Shown one piece after another: positions 1-8,078 of a stretch of 64,000 nt of DNA (positions are counted from its first letter, which is position 1; the number at the start of each line of letters is the position of its first letter). The position numbers and the translations under genes are program-made. This stretch comes from JAVBLP01 sp052034625 (lineage in GTDB: Bacteria > Elusimicrobiota > Endomicrobiia > Endomicrobiales > Endomicrobiaceae). Under the pieces are notes generated by a model, which worked only from the letters and a program-made list of their open reading frames with translations, was not told the origin of the DNA and ran no database searches. The stretch is from NCBI GenBank assembly GCA_052034625.1, contig JBPOII010000022.1, forward strand, positions 1 through 64,000, read 5' to 3'.

Positions 1-94
1 CTCTTGTTCCCCAAAAAGTTGCATCGTACAATGCCAGGGCGGGCGTTGTACTCATCATGATTATTAATGATAATGCTGTCAGCTTTTTTTTCAT
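1..94 (-). CDS. Secreted protein, N-terminal fragment (runs off left edge)
   Basis: A reading frame opens at the ATG at 94-92 and stays open to the window edge, giving 31 codons. It begins with a textbook signal peptide: MKKKL, a hydrophobic stretch, then a TPALA cleavage site followed by LYDATFWGTR. An AAGGT Shine-Dalgarno-like sequence lies in the last codons of the upstream gene, whose stop codon is only 4 nt away, so the two are probably co-transcribed. The mature start resembles that of outer-membrane beta-barrel proteins of the PorV/UPF0164 kind, but too little is visible to assign a family. Confidence 0.6.
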   Translation of the reverse strand, partial: MKKKLTALSLIIMMSTTPALALYDATFWGTR

Positions 95-98
95 CTTT

Positions 99-1247
99 TT
101 ACCTTACAAATGCTAATGATCCGCTTATAATTTTACCGTCTACTCTTATCTGATAAATATATGAACCGGACTCGGCATAACCTCCGCTGGTTGTTCTTCC
201 ATCCCATTCAAACGGAGCTGTTGCCAATGTCTTTATAGGCTGTCCTTTCAAATTAAATATAGTAACTGAATCGCCTGTTTTCAAATTTCTGAAAATGATC
301 TTTTCCCCCGGCATAAAAGCTCTTTCTACAGGACGATAATCATTATCAGTAAGTTTTACTTTCTCAAATATAGCATAATAACCGAACTCTGTATTTGTCT
401 GTGAAAGATTTACCGTAACAGTTCTCTTTTCAGTATCATTTGCAAAGCTGACACTTTGCCAGCTGCTTCCATTAAACCATTTAACATCAATATTATTGTT
501 ATTTGGCGGCATATCGCCATAATACAAAGTTATTGAAGGCATCAAAGCACGGGTCGTAACCGTAAAATTTTGAGGTGAAAGATAATATGTTATTATAGGG
601 TTTAAATTATCGACTGACGGCAATGGATCTGTCGGATAAAGTTCCTGCATTAAAAAGTCTTGTTCCGTAAGCAATGCGCTTCCTAAGAAAGTAATACTTG
701 AATCTCCCCTCGTCTGGTCTCCGCTTTGAAGCAATAATGTACCTCCGTCAGTACCTATACTTTTTTGCTCCGTAGGATAGAGACCGGCGGTTATATATGT
801 TGAACTGTCAGGATAATATCCGAACTTGCCGTTAGAATCCTCTGCAACTATCTTGTAATATACAGTATTATTTGTATTACTTACAACTACAGGAGAAGTA
901 ACAAATGAATATGTGTTTGTAGATGTTTGTACAAATGATACCGGCACTTTTACGGTCGTAGTGGAAGTATCTGTAAAATATTCAAGATAAATAGCATCAG
1001 AAGCAGATTTCAGGGCGGCATTATTTTCAAGAACAACGGTACCGACGGCAACAAGCGTTCTCATATTTACTGAAACCCTGTCGATATTCGAGTGTGTTAT
1101 AAATATATTTGTGGGCTCAATAAAAGAAATCTCGACCCTAAACCTCTTGAAAGGATTATCAGGCGTTAGTATTACCGCTTGAACCTTTAAAAAAGGTACA
1201 AACAGAATAAATGCTGTTAAAATGATAAATAATATTTTCCTGTTCAT
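99..1247 (-). CDS. Secreted protein with C-terminal FlgD-like Ig domain
   Basis: 382 residues with a clear signal peptide (about residues 1-24, ending VQA). The middle is rich in Thr, Ser and Val and looks like beta-sandwich repeats. The last 60 residues form a FlgD-like immunoglobulin fold: 'IFNLKGQPIKTL', then 'WDGRTTSGG' and 'SGSYIYQIRVDG'. This domain is common at the C-terminus of secreted proteins in diderms and often acts as a sorting or assembly module. A TATAAT box at 1267-1262 sits about 15 nt before the ATG, there is no convincing -35, and no Shine-Dalgarno precedes the start. A second secreted protein follows immediately. The function of the N-terminal part is not recognised. Confidence 0.85.
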   Translation of the reverse strand: MNRKILFIILTAFILFVPFLKVQAVILTPDNPFKRFRVEISFIEPTNIFITHSNIDRVSVNMRTLVAVGTVVLENNAALKSASDAIYLEYFTDTSTTTVKVPVSFVQTSTNTYSFVTSPVVVSNTNNTVYYKIVAEDSNGKFGYYPDSSTYITAGLYPTEQKSIGTDGGTLLLQSGDQTRGDSSITFLGSALLTEQDFLMQELYPTDPLPSVDNLNPIITYYLSPQNFTVTTRALMPSITLYYGDMPPNNNNIDVKWFNGSSWQSVSFANDTEKRTVTVNLSQTNTEFGYYAIFEKVKLTDNDYRPVERAFMPGEKIIFRNLKTGDSVTIFNLKGQPIKTLATAPFEWDGRTTSGGYAESGSYIYQIRVDGKIISGSLAFVR

Positions 1248-1379
1248 AAATCTATACTATTATTATAGCATCATTTATATAAATTATACTCTCTTATTTA
1301 ATTTTTTAATTTAAGGAAAGTATAATTCCACATAAATTCCCGTATTTAACTTTTCCAAATGCAAATAAATCATTTTATC

Positions 1380-1412
1380 AAAAAAAATATCCGGATCTTT
1401 CCATACCGGATA
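1380..1412 (-). terminator. Rho-independent terminator
   Basis: Read on the minus strand, a 7-bp stem TATCCGG/CCGGATA with an 11-nt loop is followed directly by a run of seven or eight T. It begins 2 nt after the stop codon of the small reading frame at 1414-1566. It could serve that small gene or transcription arriving from the chaperone gene at 1756-2514. Confidence 0.65.
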
Positions 1413-1413
1413 A

Positions 1414-1566
1414 TTATGTCTTACATTCCATTACTTTCACAGAAAAAGCCGAAAAGTCCCCGCAGTAATGATAGAATATTAAATTGCACTTATTACCGGT
1501 AAGAGCAGCACCGGCAAATATAAAAATCATTGATAATTGTGATATAACTATTTTCATTATTGCCAT
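1414..1566 (-). CDS. Possible small secreted Cys-containing peptide (50 aa)
   Basis: A 50-codon frame from ATG 1566 to TAA 1414, in a stretch otherwise without genes. The N-terminus (MKIVISQLSMIFIFAGAA after an internal Met at codon 4) looks like a signal peptide or membrane segment. The remainder carries three cysteines at residues 27, 35 and 48. A Rho-independent terminator starts 2 nt after the stop, and a TATAAT-like box lies about 50 nt upstream. There is no good Shine-Dalgarno and I recognise no family. A chance frame is possible; the terminator is the main support. Confidence 0.3.
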   Translation of the reverse strand: MAIMKIVISQLSMIFIFAGAALTGNKCNLIFYHYCGDFSAFSVKVMECKT

Positions 1567-1755
1567 TATGATTATTTTATTAAAGACCTTTTATAATGAT
1601 TATAATAATTAAATAAAACAAAAAATAATCTATACTAACAATAAAAACAAAAAACGGCACTGAGCACATATCTATAAATGCTATTCCGTAATTAAATCTT
1701 ATTCAAAATTTCAAAATATATTATAAAAAAGAAAATATTTCTTTAAATTTTCAAA
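1567..1755. other. AT-rich intergenic stretch without recognisable gene
   Basis: This is the rest of the 508-bp gap between the genes ending at 1756 and starting at 1247. It is very AT-rich and contains several TATAAT-like strings on the minus strand (for example around 1590-1615) that could drive the small frame at 1414-1566. The piece between 1248 and 1379 is similar. I see no tRNA, no repeat and no longer frame here. Confidence 0.4.
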
Positions 1756-2514
1756 TTAATATTCAATACTTCCGTCTTTAAAGATCCTGAACTGCAAACT
1801 TTTTACTACAGGCTTAATAAAATGAGCATAACCAAGAGGCGAAACGGAAACTTCCGCTTTATATTTTCCGCCGATCAGCTCTGAAGGAAGATCAACAAAA
1901 TAGTTATTTATATTTTCCGGATAAGTTGAAAGTGTTTCCGAAAAACCTATACTTTTTATCTTCTTTTTACCTTCATATATATCAACCTTACCTACAGGTT
2001 TAATAATAATATTACTTTCATTTTTTACGCCAAAATTTATTTTTTTTGTCTTTTCATCAATAGTAATTGAATCTATGCTGTAATTTATTTTTTCAGTACC
2101 GTTCATTATAATGTGGATCGGAAGAGTAGTTAATACATTAACAAAGCTATTGGGCGGATTTACCTTGAAAGTTACTTGTGCGACGATAGATCCCTGCATG
2201 TTTTCGACGGGAATTATTGTAAACAGAACAGTTCTCGTTTCCCCTTGTTTAATATGCACTCTTGAAGGTGTTATTTTAAGCCAGGAATCTAAGGGTATAT
2301 TTGAATTTCCTTTATAAGACCATTCAGTATTCATCACCGCAGTAATATCAACAGTAATATCGCCATTATAATTATTTTTTACCGTATATGAACCTTTTAT
2401 AGGAACATTCGGGTTCACCTTACTTTCTATACGCTGCGGCTGAATTACTAAATTTGCATAAGAAAATGAAGCAAGAAATAAAAGCGAAAATAACAGTAAA
2501 AGAGATCTTTTCAT
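1756..2514 (-). CDS. Periplasmic PapD-like chaperone-type protein
   Basis: About 252 residues with a signal peptide (MKRSLLLLFSLLFLASFSYA). The N-terminal half reads like the Ig fold of PapD/fimbrial chaperones and related molecular-usher helper proteins: 'LVIQPQRIESKV', 'SYTVKNNYNGDITVDI', then 'KITPSRVHIKQGETRTV'. The second half is a further beta-rich domain. An upstream in-frame ATG at 2529 would add five residues; neither start has a strong ribosome site, and I chose the one giving a normal signal peptide. It follows the pilin-like gene at 2590-3450, as a dedicated chaperone would, but no usher gene is present. The chaperone role is inferred from fold and neighbourhood. Confidence 0.7.
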   Translation of the reverse strand: MKRSLLLLFSLLFLASFSYANLVIQPQRIESKVNPNVPIKGSYTVKNNYNGDITVDITAVMNTEWSYKGNSNIPLDSWLKITPSRVHIKQGETRTVLFTIIPVENMQGSIVAQVTFKVNPPNSFVNVLTTLPIHIIMNGTEKINYSIDSITIDEKTKKINFGVKNESNIIIKPVGKVDIYEGKKKIKSIGFSETLSTYPENINNYFVDLPSELIGGKYKAEVSVSPLGYAHFIKPVVKSLQFRIFKDGSIEY

Positions 2515-2537
2515 AGCAGCTGTTCTCATTATTTTTT

Positions 2538-2571
2538 ATAAGGATAGGGGTTTTAAAACCCCTATCCTTAT
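2538..2571 (-). terminator. Perfect 34-bp inverted repeat, hairpin after pilin-like gene
   Basis: A perfect palindrome centred at 2554/2555 (AAGGATAGGGGTTTT mirrored) lies 18 bp beyond the stop of the gene at 2590. On the minus strand it is followed by A residues, not a T run, so it is not a classical intrinsic terminator. It is better read as a partial terminator or an mRNA 3'-end stabiliser that lets the abundant upstream product outnumber the chaperone encoded next. Confidence 0.55.
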
Positions 2572-2589
2572 TAAATTTACAACTTAATC

Positions 2590-3450
2590 TTATGGGGTAA
2601 CAACAAGTTCTACTGTCAATCTGTCAGTACCGTAAGATTTGCCATAGAATGCATTTGTGAAATTAGATGCAAAGAACATATAGAAATCTGTCTGATCTGC
2701 ATTTGCATATCCATCCCAGTTTTTCATACCTGCAGGTGTAGATATTGTTGCATAGGCAGGATCATAGGCTCCTGAGCCTGCTTCTTGAGGATTTTCAATT
2801 TTAGCTTTATCTGTTACATAGAACAATACGCCGCCATCCTGATTGAGAACTGCAGATGAGCTTGTATTATTACTATAATTCGCACCTGCCACATCATAAC
2901 CTGCATCTGCATCTACTAATCCGGCTACTTCCAATCTGTATGCCAAAGGCAAAGTAGCATATCCTGCACTGGTATTACCGGTTATAGCATCCCTTTCTAC
3001 CAATGCATTAATAGTATGTGCTGAGCCTACGCCCCAAGGTGTTGTCGCCGAATCAACAGTATACTTATACTGAGAAGTACTTAATGTTACATCGGTATTG
3101 TCAGTATAGAAGAATACTTTTGTTCCTGCCGTATATGCATTATTTGTGATCTTAGCATATACTTTTGAAGCTTTGAATCCCTTGTCTGCAGGATTACCAT
3201 TACCTGGAACAATACCAGCTACGCCGTTCCAGTCGATCTCAGCCGCTGTTACGTCACCGCCTGCAGGTTTTACACCGGCTAATCTGTAGAGATCAAAACC
3301 GAATTCTGCTGCACCAGTCTGGAAGAAGAACACTTCTGCTCTGAAAGCCTGTGTTGTTGAACCGCTTGTGCTGAGTGTTACAGCCATTGCACTGCTTGCT
3401 GCCGTTACTACAAATACTGCTGCTACCAAAAGACCTAAAAGTTTACGCAT
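2590..3450 (-). CDS. Abundant secreted pilin-like/surface structural protein
   Basis: 286 residues with a signal peptide (MRKLLGLLVAAVFVVTAASSAMA). The mature protein is rich in Ala, Thr, Gly, Asn and Ser, has no Cys, and ends in a beta-strand (DRLTVELVVTP) like a donor strand or structural subunit. Signs of high expression are a near-consensus promoter (3529-3557), a strong GGGAGG ribosome site 5 nt before ATG, more GC-rich codons than its neighbours and a 34-bp hairpin after the stop. The PapD-like protein downstream suggests a chaperone-assisted surface fibre or coat subunit. No specific family is recognised. Confidence 0.7.
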   Translation of the reverse strand: MRKLLGLLVAAVFVVTAASSAMAVTLSTSGSTTQAFRAEVFFFQTGAAEFGFDLYRLAGVKPAGGDVTAAEIDWNGVAGIVPGNGNPADKGFKASKVYAKITNNAYTAGTKVFFYTDNTDVTLSTSQYKYTVDSATTPWGVGSAHTINALVERDAITGNTSAGYATLPLAYRLEVAGLVDADAGYDVAGANYSNNTSSSAVLNQDGGVLFYVTDKAKIENPQEAGSGAYDPAYATISTPAGMKNWDGYANADQTDFYMFFASNFTNAFYGKSYGTDRLTVELVVTP

Positions 3451-3528
3451 TTAATCCTCCCTTTTTTTTGATCATGGTACTTTTCGTACCAAATTCAATC
3501 TTAGTGCTTTTTTAGCAACTATAATATA

Positions 3529-3557
3529 TTTATACCCTAAAGCCTTTTTTTTGTCAA
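3529..3557 (-). promoter_or_regulatory. Sigma70-type promoter for pilin-like gene
   Basis: TTGACA at 3557-3552, a 17-bp spacer, then TATAAA at 3534-3529 on the minus strand. The predicted start of transcription is near 3522, giving a leader of about 70 nt with a strong ribosome site. Confidence 0.8.
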
Positions 3558-3653
3558 TAATTTTTTTCAATATAAAAACTTTTGCAAAAACACCTGAAAA
3601 TAGAATATAAAATTTGATTGCTGTTTGTCAATAAAAAAGAGAAAACCAGTGAA

Positions 3654-5120
3654 TTATTTAAAAAGTTTATAGTTCACATTTTTTTTGTCAAAACCAAGCG
3701 GATCGAATGCCGACATTGCAATTATATACCATCCTGTTGAAGAAACAGAAGAAACCCACTGCCCTTTTCTGCCTCTTGGGATTTCCCATTCCCACTGGAA
3801 AGTGGTAAGCACTTCTTTTTCTTTCGGTTTTTTAGAAGTATATGGCAAAGCACCGTCTATCATACCGCATAGATTTGAAGCTTTTGTCATTTCATTGAGA
3901 AAATACATCGCCTGCTGTTTGAAAAAGACAGCTCTTTTTTCAAATCCTTTTTCTTGTGAAAATTTTGCCATAGTCTGCATTGCAACTATATGAAAACCTG
4001 TCCCTTCAAACCAGACCATTCTATAGCCTTTTTTTCTGCCATTAGGATTTGTAAAATCATACCCTTTAACTTCTACGCTTTCTATATTATCACTTACCTG
4101 ATAATGTTTATCCGCAAATTGCATTAGATGATAAGGATCGACGCCCATTTCAATAAGTCTTACAGGTGTAAGAGCCGGTATAGTCCAAGAAACGGTATCA
4201 AGCGCATCAACTTTATCAACTCCATGTTCATTTACGCCCATATTAAAAGTCTTTTTATTTTTATCATATACAACTTCCATAAGCCAGCGTTCAATACTGA
4301 ACATTTCTCTGTTAATATTAAGATCTGAATATTTTTTCTTTTCGAAAATATTTGTTATCTCACTATTTTTCAGTTCATAAACTTCTTTAAGCATTTTTAA
4401 AAGAGCATAATGGTCTACTATATTTTCGGTAGAATATACTTTAGTCCAATCCGGTCCCCAGCCTGAACCCATAGAAACGGCGCCTCTCTGTCCATTACGA
4501 AAAGTATAATGAGGCAAACTTTCAGTCCATTTACACACATCAATTACAAAAGGCAAAAATTCAAGTTTGCCGGTTACAGCCGTATACTGTAAAGCCGCTA
4601 TCGCTACCCATAATGTAGGACCGACGTGCATTCTGTCGCCGTCAATGCCTATAGGAAGTCCCCATTTTGTAGCTTCTTTATCCGATTTATAGCTGTTAAA
4701 GAGCCCGTAATTATCATTTTTTATGCAGTAAAACTCTCTTGCATAAACCCTTATAATATCTGCAGCTTTTTTAGGTTGATCACTTACCAGATATGCAAGC
4801 GAAGCTATCGCACCGTCATATGTAAAAGATTGCGCATCAAGAACGCCGCCCCTTCCATAAATGAACGCTCTGGTGAAAATATCATAACTGTAAACTGAAG
4901 TTCCTCTGAAACTTTCAACAAGTCCATTGATATCAGATGTTTGTCTGTCGAGGAAACTTGTTACATTTACTTGGTATTTGTAATAATTTTTTATAGCGGC
5001 TGGGGAGAGATATTGCTCTCTGTATTTTTTATTGACAATATCGCCCGCATAAGCAGGCAATATAAAAAAAGATACGAATATTATATATATTGTAACTTTG
5101 AGAAGTTTTTTTGATTTCAT
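3654..5120 (-). CDS. Secreted (alpha/alpha)-barrel protein, glycosidase-like
   Basis: 488 residues with a signal peptide ending PAYA. The body is a series of paired helices rich in aromatic and Gly residues, as in six-hairpin glycosidase-like (alpha/alpha)6 barrels: 'DAQSFTYDGAIASLAYL', 'GPTLWVAIAALQY', 'GSGWGPDW', 'WFEGTGFHIVAMQ', 'STGWYIIAMSAFDPL'. Acidic residues in these loops (Asp in 'TYDGA', Glu in 'FEGTG') would be active-site candidates. The exact family and substrate are not recognised. The promoter lies so close to the ATG that the message should be almost leaderless, and no Shine-Dalgarno is present. Confidence 0.7.
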   Translation of the reverse strand: MKSKKLLKVTIYIIFVSFFILPAYAGDIVNKKYREQYLSPAAIKNYYKYQVNVTSFLDRQTSDINGLVESFRGTSVYSYDIFTRAFIYGRGGVLDAQSFTYDGAIASLAYLVSDQPKKAADIIRVYAREFYCIKNDNYGLFNSYKSDKEATKWGLPIGIDGDRMHVGPTLWVAIAALQYTAVTGKLEFLPFVIDVCKWTESLPHYTFRNGQRGAVSMGSGWGPDWTKVYSTENIVDHYALLKMLKEVYELKNSEITNIFEKKKYSDLNINREMFSIERWLMEVVYDKNKKTFNMGVNEHGVDKVDALDTVSWTIPALTPVRLIEMGVDPYHLMQFADKHYQVSDNIESVEVKGYDFTNPNGRKKGYRMVWFEGTGFHIVAMQTMAKFSQEKGFEKRAVFFKQQAMYFLNEMTKASNLCGMIDGALPYTSKKPKEKEVLTTFQWEWEIPRGRKGQWVSSVSSTGWYIIAMSAFDPLGFDKKNVNYKLFK

Positions 5121-5128
5121 ATTTTATT

Positions 5129-5157
5129 TATATAGCTATAATACTTGCTTTTGTCAA
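5129..5157 (-). promoter_or_regulatory. Promoter of the (alpha/alpha)-barrel gene
   Basis: TTGACA at 5157-5152, a 17-bp spacer and TATATA at 5134-5129. Only 8 nt separate the -10 box from the ATG at 5120, so transcription should begin 0-2 nt before the start codon. Confidence 0.7.
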
Positions 5158-5253
5158 CAGAATTTCAAAAGTGATTGAAATTACAATATAAATTATAGCA
5201 TAAAAAGTGTGAAAAGAAAAAAAACGGCAATAAAAAACAGTTAGTAGTTTTCT

Positions 5254-5354
5254 TTGTCATGTTGAGCGAGGTGTTGAAAACGCCGAGTCGAAACATCTGC
5301 CTTTAATCTTTACGGCAGATCCTTCGGTAAAGCTCGCTTTTTTCAGGAGGACAA
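5254..5354. repeat. Intergenic element with inverted ends (dispersed repeat copy 1)
   Basis: The outer arms, beginning TTGTCATGTTGAGCGAG at 5254 and ending CAGGAGGACAA at 5354, are imperfect inverted repeats. A nested inner stem ATCTGCC/GGCAGAT lies at 5295-5301 and 5314-5320. The right half (5313-5354) closely matches the sequence at 58496-58538 elsewhere in the window. The stretch 5121-5446 holds only this element, the promoter at 5129-5157 and the terminator at 5397-5432. Confidence 0.6.
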
Positions 5355-5396
5355 TACCCTGTGTAAAAGGTTAGTACAATGAGAAGAATGAGAAAT

Positions 5397-5432
5397 AAAA
5401 AAAGCGGCAAGCAAATCTGCTTGCCGCTTTTT
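5397..5432 (-). terminator. Rho-independent terminator of the barrel/CBM operon
   Basis: On the minus strand, a 10-bp GC-rich stem GCGGCAAGCA/TGCTTGCCGC with a 4-nt loop is flanked by A and T runs and followed by seven T. It ends the operon whose last gene stops at 5447. Confidence 0.92.
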
Positions 5433-5446
5433 ATTGGTTTTAAATT

Positions 5447-6586
5447 TTATTTTTCAAAGTATATATAGTCTATATCAAATGAGCCGTTAAAATTTCCTAT
5501 TCCTGTGGAAAGACAAATTACTACAGGGTTAAGAATACCTGTTTTATCTGAAACTGCAGATATGTCAATTTCATATTTATACCAAGTTGAAGCTAAAGCA
5601 GGCCAACTGCCGCTTCCTGTATTTTCTCCAGCAAGCACTTGGCTGTCTCTCATAAATTGAATCCTTACAGCAGCATTTGGGGTTGATGATCTCATATGTA
5701 TTATCATCTTATTATATTCAGAAAGGTCCTGAGTTCCATTAAAAACAAAAGCCCACTCAGTCCAGCCTTGTCCGTTGTATGTAATAGTTTGATATTCAGA
5801 TGCATCTCCAGTAACACCATCACCATCAGTCTTTTTAATCATATCTGAAGCAGAACCACCTTTTCCTATATCCCAATGATATATATCTTTAACAAGACTT
5901 CCAAGGCCGGCATCATTGTAAATCAACAATTTATCCCCCGTAGGAGGAACAGACGATCCTACAGTTATTGTTTTGCTGTCTGAAGCAGAACCGACATAAG
6001 CTGTTACAGTCACATCACCTGTCTTAACAGAATCCGCTGTAAATGTTACATTCGCACCTGTCGTAGAAGAAAGAACACCAAGATCTGTAGGATTTATTGT
6101 CCAATTTATTGCAGGCTGAGGGTCAACAACAGTAGTGCCTGCCCTTGCCTGTGCTGAAAGATTTGCCGTTTCTCCATTGTTTAGACTGGTCTTATCTACA
6201 GTAATTTGTATGTTGTCTACAACAGTTGCAGAACCCAAGGCGATATTAGAATAGCCTTTCACTCCTGAACATTCGGCAATGATCTGTCCATTGTCGCTGC
6301 CTGTCGCAGCAGCCGTGAAAGTTGTAGTTTTTGATGTTGTAGATGAAAAAGTACCGAACTCTGCCGGTTCAACTCTCCAAAAAACATCTCCTTCAACTAC
6401 ATTACCGTTATTTCTGATAATAGCTGTAAAATCCTTACTTTCACCATTGTTTAAATGTGCAGATAAAGGCTCTACACTTACCGTTATAGTAGTAGTTCTG
6501 AGTTTACTTCTTTTTTCAGGGGCACATGCAATTATAATAAGCCCGCACATCAGCAAAGCGACCGATGCAAAAATAATCTTTTTCAT
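5447..6586 (-). CDS. Lipoprotein with two Ig-like domains and a carbohydrate-binding-like domain
   Basis: 379 residues. The lipobox IIIAC gives a lipidated Cys near residue 21. Two bacterial Ig-like repeats follow, each with the pattern 'LNNGE...', an aromatic core, and 'G.(F/L)SSTT' (about residues 35-120 and 125-210). The C-terminal 160 residues form a jelly-roll beta-sandwich with 'HWDIGKGGSASDMI', an aromatic 'GWTEWAFVF' and the final 'FDIDYIYFEK'. The same final motif closes three other proteins of this operon, which suggests a shared glycan-binding module. A GGAGG ribosome site supports the start. It is probably surface-exposed and anchored in the outer membrane. Its ligand is unknown. 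Confidence 0.75.
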   Translation of the reverse strand: MKKIIFASVALLMCGLIIIACAPEKRSKLRTTTITVSVEPLSAHLNNGESKDFTAIIRNNGNVVEGDVFWRVEPAEFGTFSSTTSKTTTFTAAATGSDNGQIIAECSGVKGYSNIALGSATVVDNIQITVDKTSLNNGETANLSAQARAGTTVVDPQPAINWTINPTDLGVLSSTTGANVTFTADSVKTGDVTVTAYVGSASDSKTITVGSSVPPTGDKLLIYNDAGLGSLVKDIYHWDIGKGGSASDMIKKTDGDGVTGDASEYQTITYNGQGWTEWAFVFNGTQDLSEYNKMIIHMRSSTPNAAVRIQFMRDSQVLAGENTGSGSWPALASTWYKYEIDISAVSDKTGILNPVVICLSTGIGNFNGSFDIDYIYFEK

Positions 6587-6607
6587 TAACTAGTCCTCCA
6601 AATAATT

Positions 6608-7549
6608 TTATTCATAAATTATATCGTCTAAATAAAAAACTGCACCTTGCGGATTATTCGTTTTTGTTATGGTAAAACAAAAACCGCCGATAATATTTGT
6701 AAGGTCTGCATCATCAAGAAAAATTATATGCTGCTGCCACTCGGTTGAAAGCTCTATAGGTCCTATTGCTCTGGAATCAGAGTCTTCATACTGTTTTCCC
6801 TGAATACCGCCCATAATAAAATTATTAATTATTTCTCCGCCCTTTTCCCCTCTGACCCAAAAAGAAATTCTTTCCGCACCTGTAAGATTAAAGCCAAAAC
6901 CTTTATCTCCCCAATTATTGGCAGGTTCTGTCCAATAAATACCTGACCAGTCTATTCTGCCTTTTGAAGGTTCATAAGTTATTTTTATACATGTTTTGCC
7001 CGTATGAGGACGATATTGCCAGCCTTGCTCAATACTTATTGCCCTAATATCGCCCATAAAACCATAAGGTATATAATGATTTTCTTTATTACCTATATCA
7101 CTATAAACTTGAAAAGGTTTAAACCCTGATTTATTTTTATATTCTGGTGTCTGTACGACTTCTCTTTTAGGTTTGCGCACTGCCGCCTGCGGAAGCTCTG
7201 TTTTTGATGTTTCTTTTTTAGGTTCAACCTTAGGAGCCGGCTTGTTTACCGGCTCTTTTTTAGCTTCAGGTTTAGGCGGAGCAGGAGGTTCTTCCTGTTT
7301 TGGAGGTTCTTCAACTACAGGTTCAGGAACTTCTATTTCTTCAATCTCATTGACCACAGGAGTTTCTTCTGGATTCTCTGCAGGCAATTCTTCTTTTTCA
7401 GTATCAACATTTTCGGTTTCTTCTATCTGTTGTTTCTGTTCAAAAAGACCTGCAGGTACAGTTATTATATTACAAGCTCTTAAAGATAAAAGAACGATTA
7501 ATATTATAAGAATCGCCAATAAAATAATCGTAGTTTTTTTATCATTCAT
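6608..7549 (-). CDS. Membrane-anchored Pro/Glu/Lys-rich protein with CBM-like domain
   Basis: About 313 residues from the ATG at 7549, chosen because a GGAAGGA ribosome site precedes it; an upstream in-frame start would add 14 residues. An N-terminal hydrophobic helix (residues 7-25, followed by RAC) is followed by a TonB-like linker rich in Pro, Glu and Lys (about 35-125) that could span the periplasm or cell wall. The C-terminal 160 residues are a beta-sandwich closely similar to the protein at 8749-9393: shared 'WSGIYW', 'P.NNWGDK' and 'FYLDDI'. This suggests an internal duplication within the operon. The binding target is not known. Confidence 0.7.
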   Translation of the reverse strand: MNDKKTTIILLAILIILIVLLSLRACNIITVPAGLFEQKQQIEETENVDTEKEELPAENPEETPVVNEIEEIEVPEPVVEEPPKQEEPPAPPKPEAKKEPVNKPAPKVEPKKETSKTELPQAAVRKPKREVVQTPEYKNKSGFKPFQVYSDIGNKENHYIPYGFMGDIRAISIEQGWQYRPHTGKTCIKITYEPSKGRIDWSGIYWTEPANNWGDKGFGFNLTGAERISFWVRGEKGGEIINNFIMGGIQGKQYEDSDSRAIGPIELSTEWQQHIIFLDDADLTNIIGGFCFTITKTNNPQGAVFYLDDIIYE

Positions 7550-7598
7550 TTTAATTAATCCTTCCTTCCAAAATAAAAAAAACCGCGTCAAATGCCAA

Positions 7599-8078
7599 TT
7601 AAAACTTTTTAGTATAAGTTAAATTAATACTGTCATTCTTTTGATCATATAGAAGGTTAAATGAGGCTGTAGGCTTTGAAATCTGGCTTTTACAAACAAA
7701 ATAAGCATCTATTATGCTATAAAGCCAAGTTCCTATAGCAGCATAAGTAAAAATTTGAGATAGTTGATAATCAGACTCATAATCATCATAATATCTGCTG
7801 TTTACCTGTCCTGCCTCTTCATACTTTTCATAATCTTTCTCAGACTGATTATTAAAATAAAAAGCACCGGCAACTGAAACAGCAAAAACACCGAATGTTA
7901 TCCAAGCTTTTGTAGGCTGTTCATTCCAACCTTGCCCCCAACCCGGCATCAAAAGAGATCTGAATGCGGCATTTACAGGCTTTTTTTCTGAAAAATCAAA
8001 TTCAAGTTTATCGGAAGCATATGCGGCCGAGTTCATTAAAAAAACTGAAATTAATATGGTCAAAATTATCTTTTTCAT
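7599..8078 (-). CDS. DUF5683-like membrane protein
   Basis: 159 residues: a signal peptide (ending AAYA), then 'AAFRSLLMPGWGQGWN', which is the hallmark of DUF5683-type proteins (pattern S.(L/I)PG.GQ). Two hydrophobic segments follow (about 63-80 and 110-130), along with a tyrosine-rich acidic loop. The start overlaps the stop of the preceding gene by 4 nt, so translation is probably coupled. The family has no established function but occurs with envelope assembly genes, consistent with its place here. Confidence 0.7.
   Translation of the reverse strand: MKKIILTILISVFLMNSAAYASDKLEFDFSEKKPVNAAFRSLLMPGWGQGWNEQPTKAWITFGVFAVSVAGAFYFNNQSEKDYEKYEEAGQVNSRYYDDYESDYQLSQIFTYAAIGTWLYSIIDAYFVCKSQISKPTASFNLLYDQKNDSINLTYTKKF

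Noticed and set aside
28..54. Inverted repeat GTACAA...TTGTAC that could be a terminator
   Set aside because: It has a mismatch, no T run, and lies inside the coding frame with the signal peptide at 1-94.
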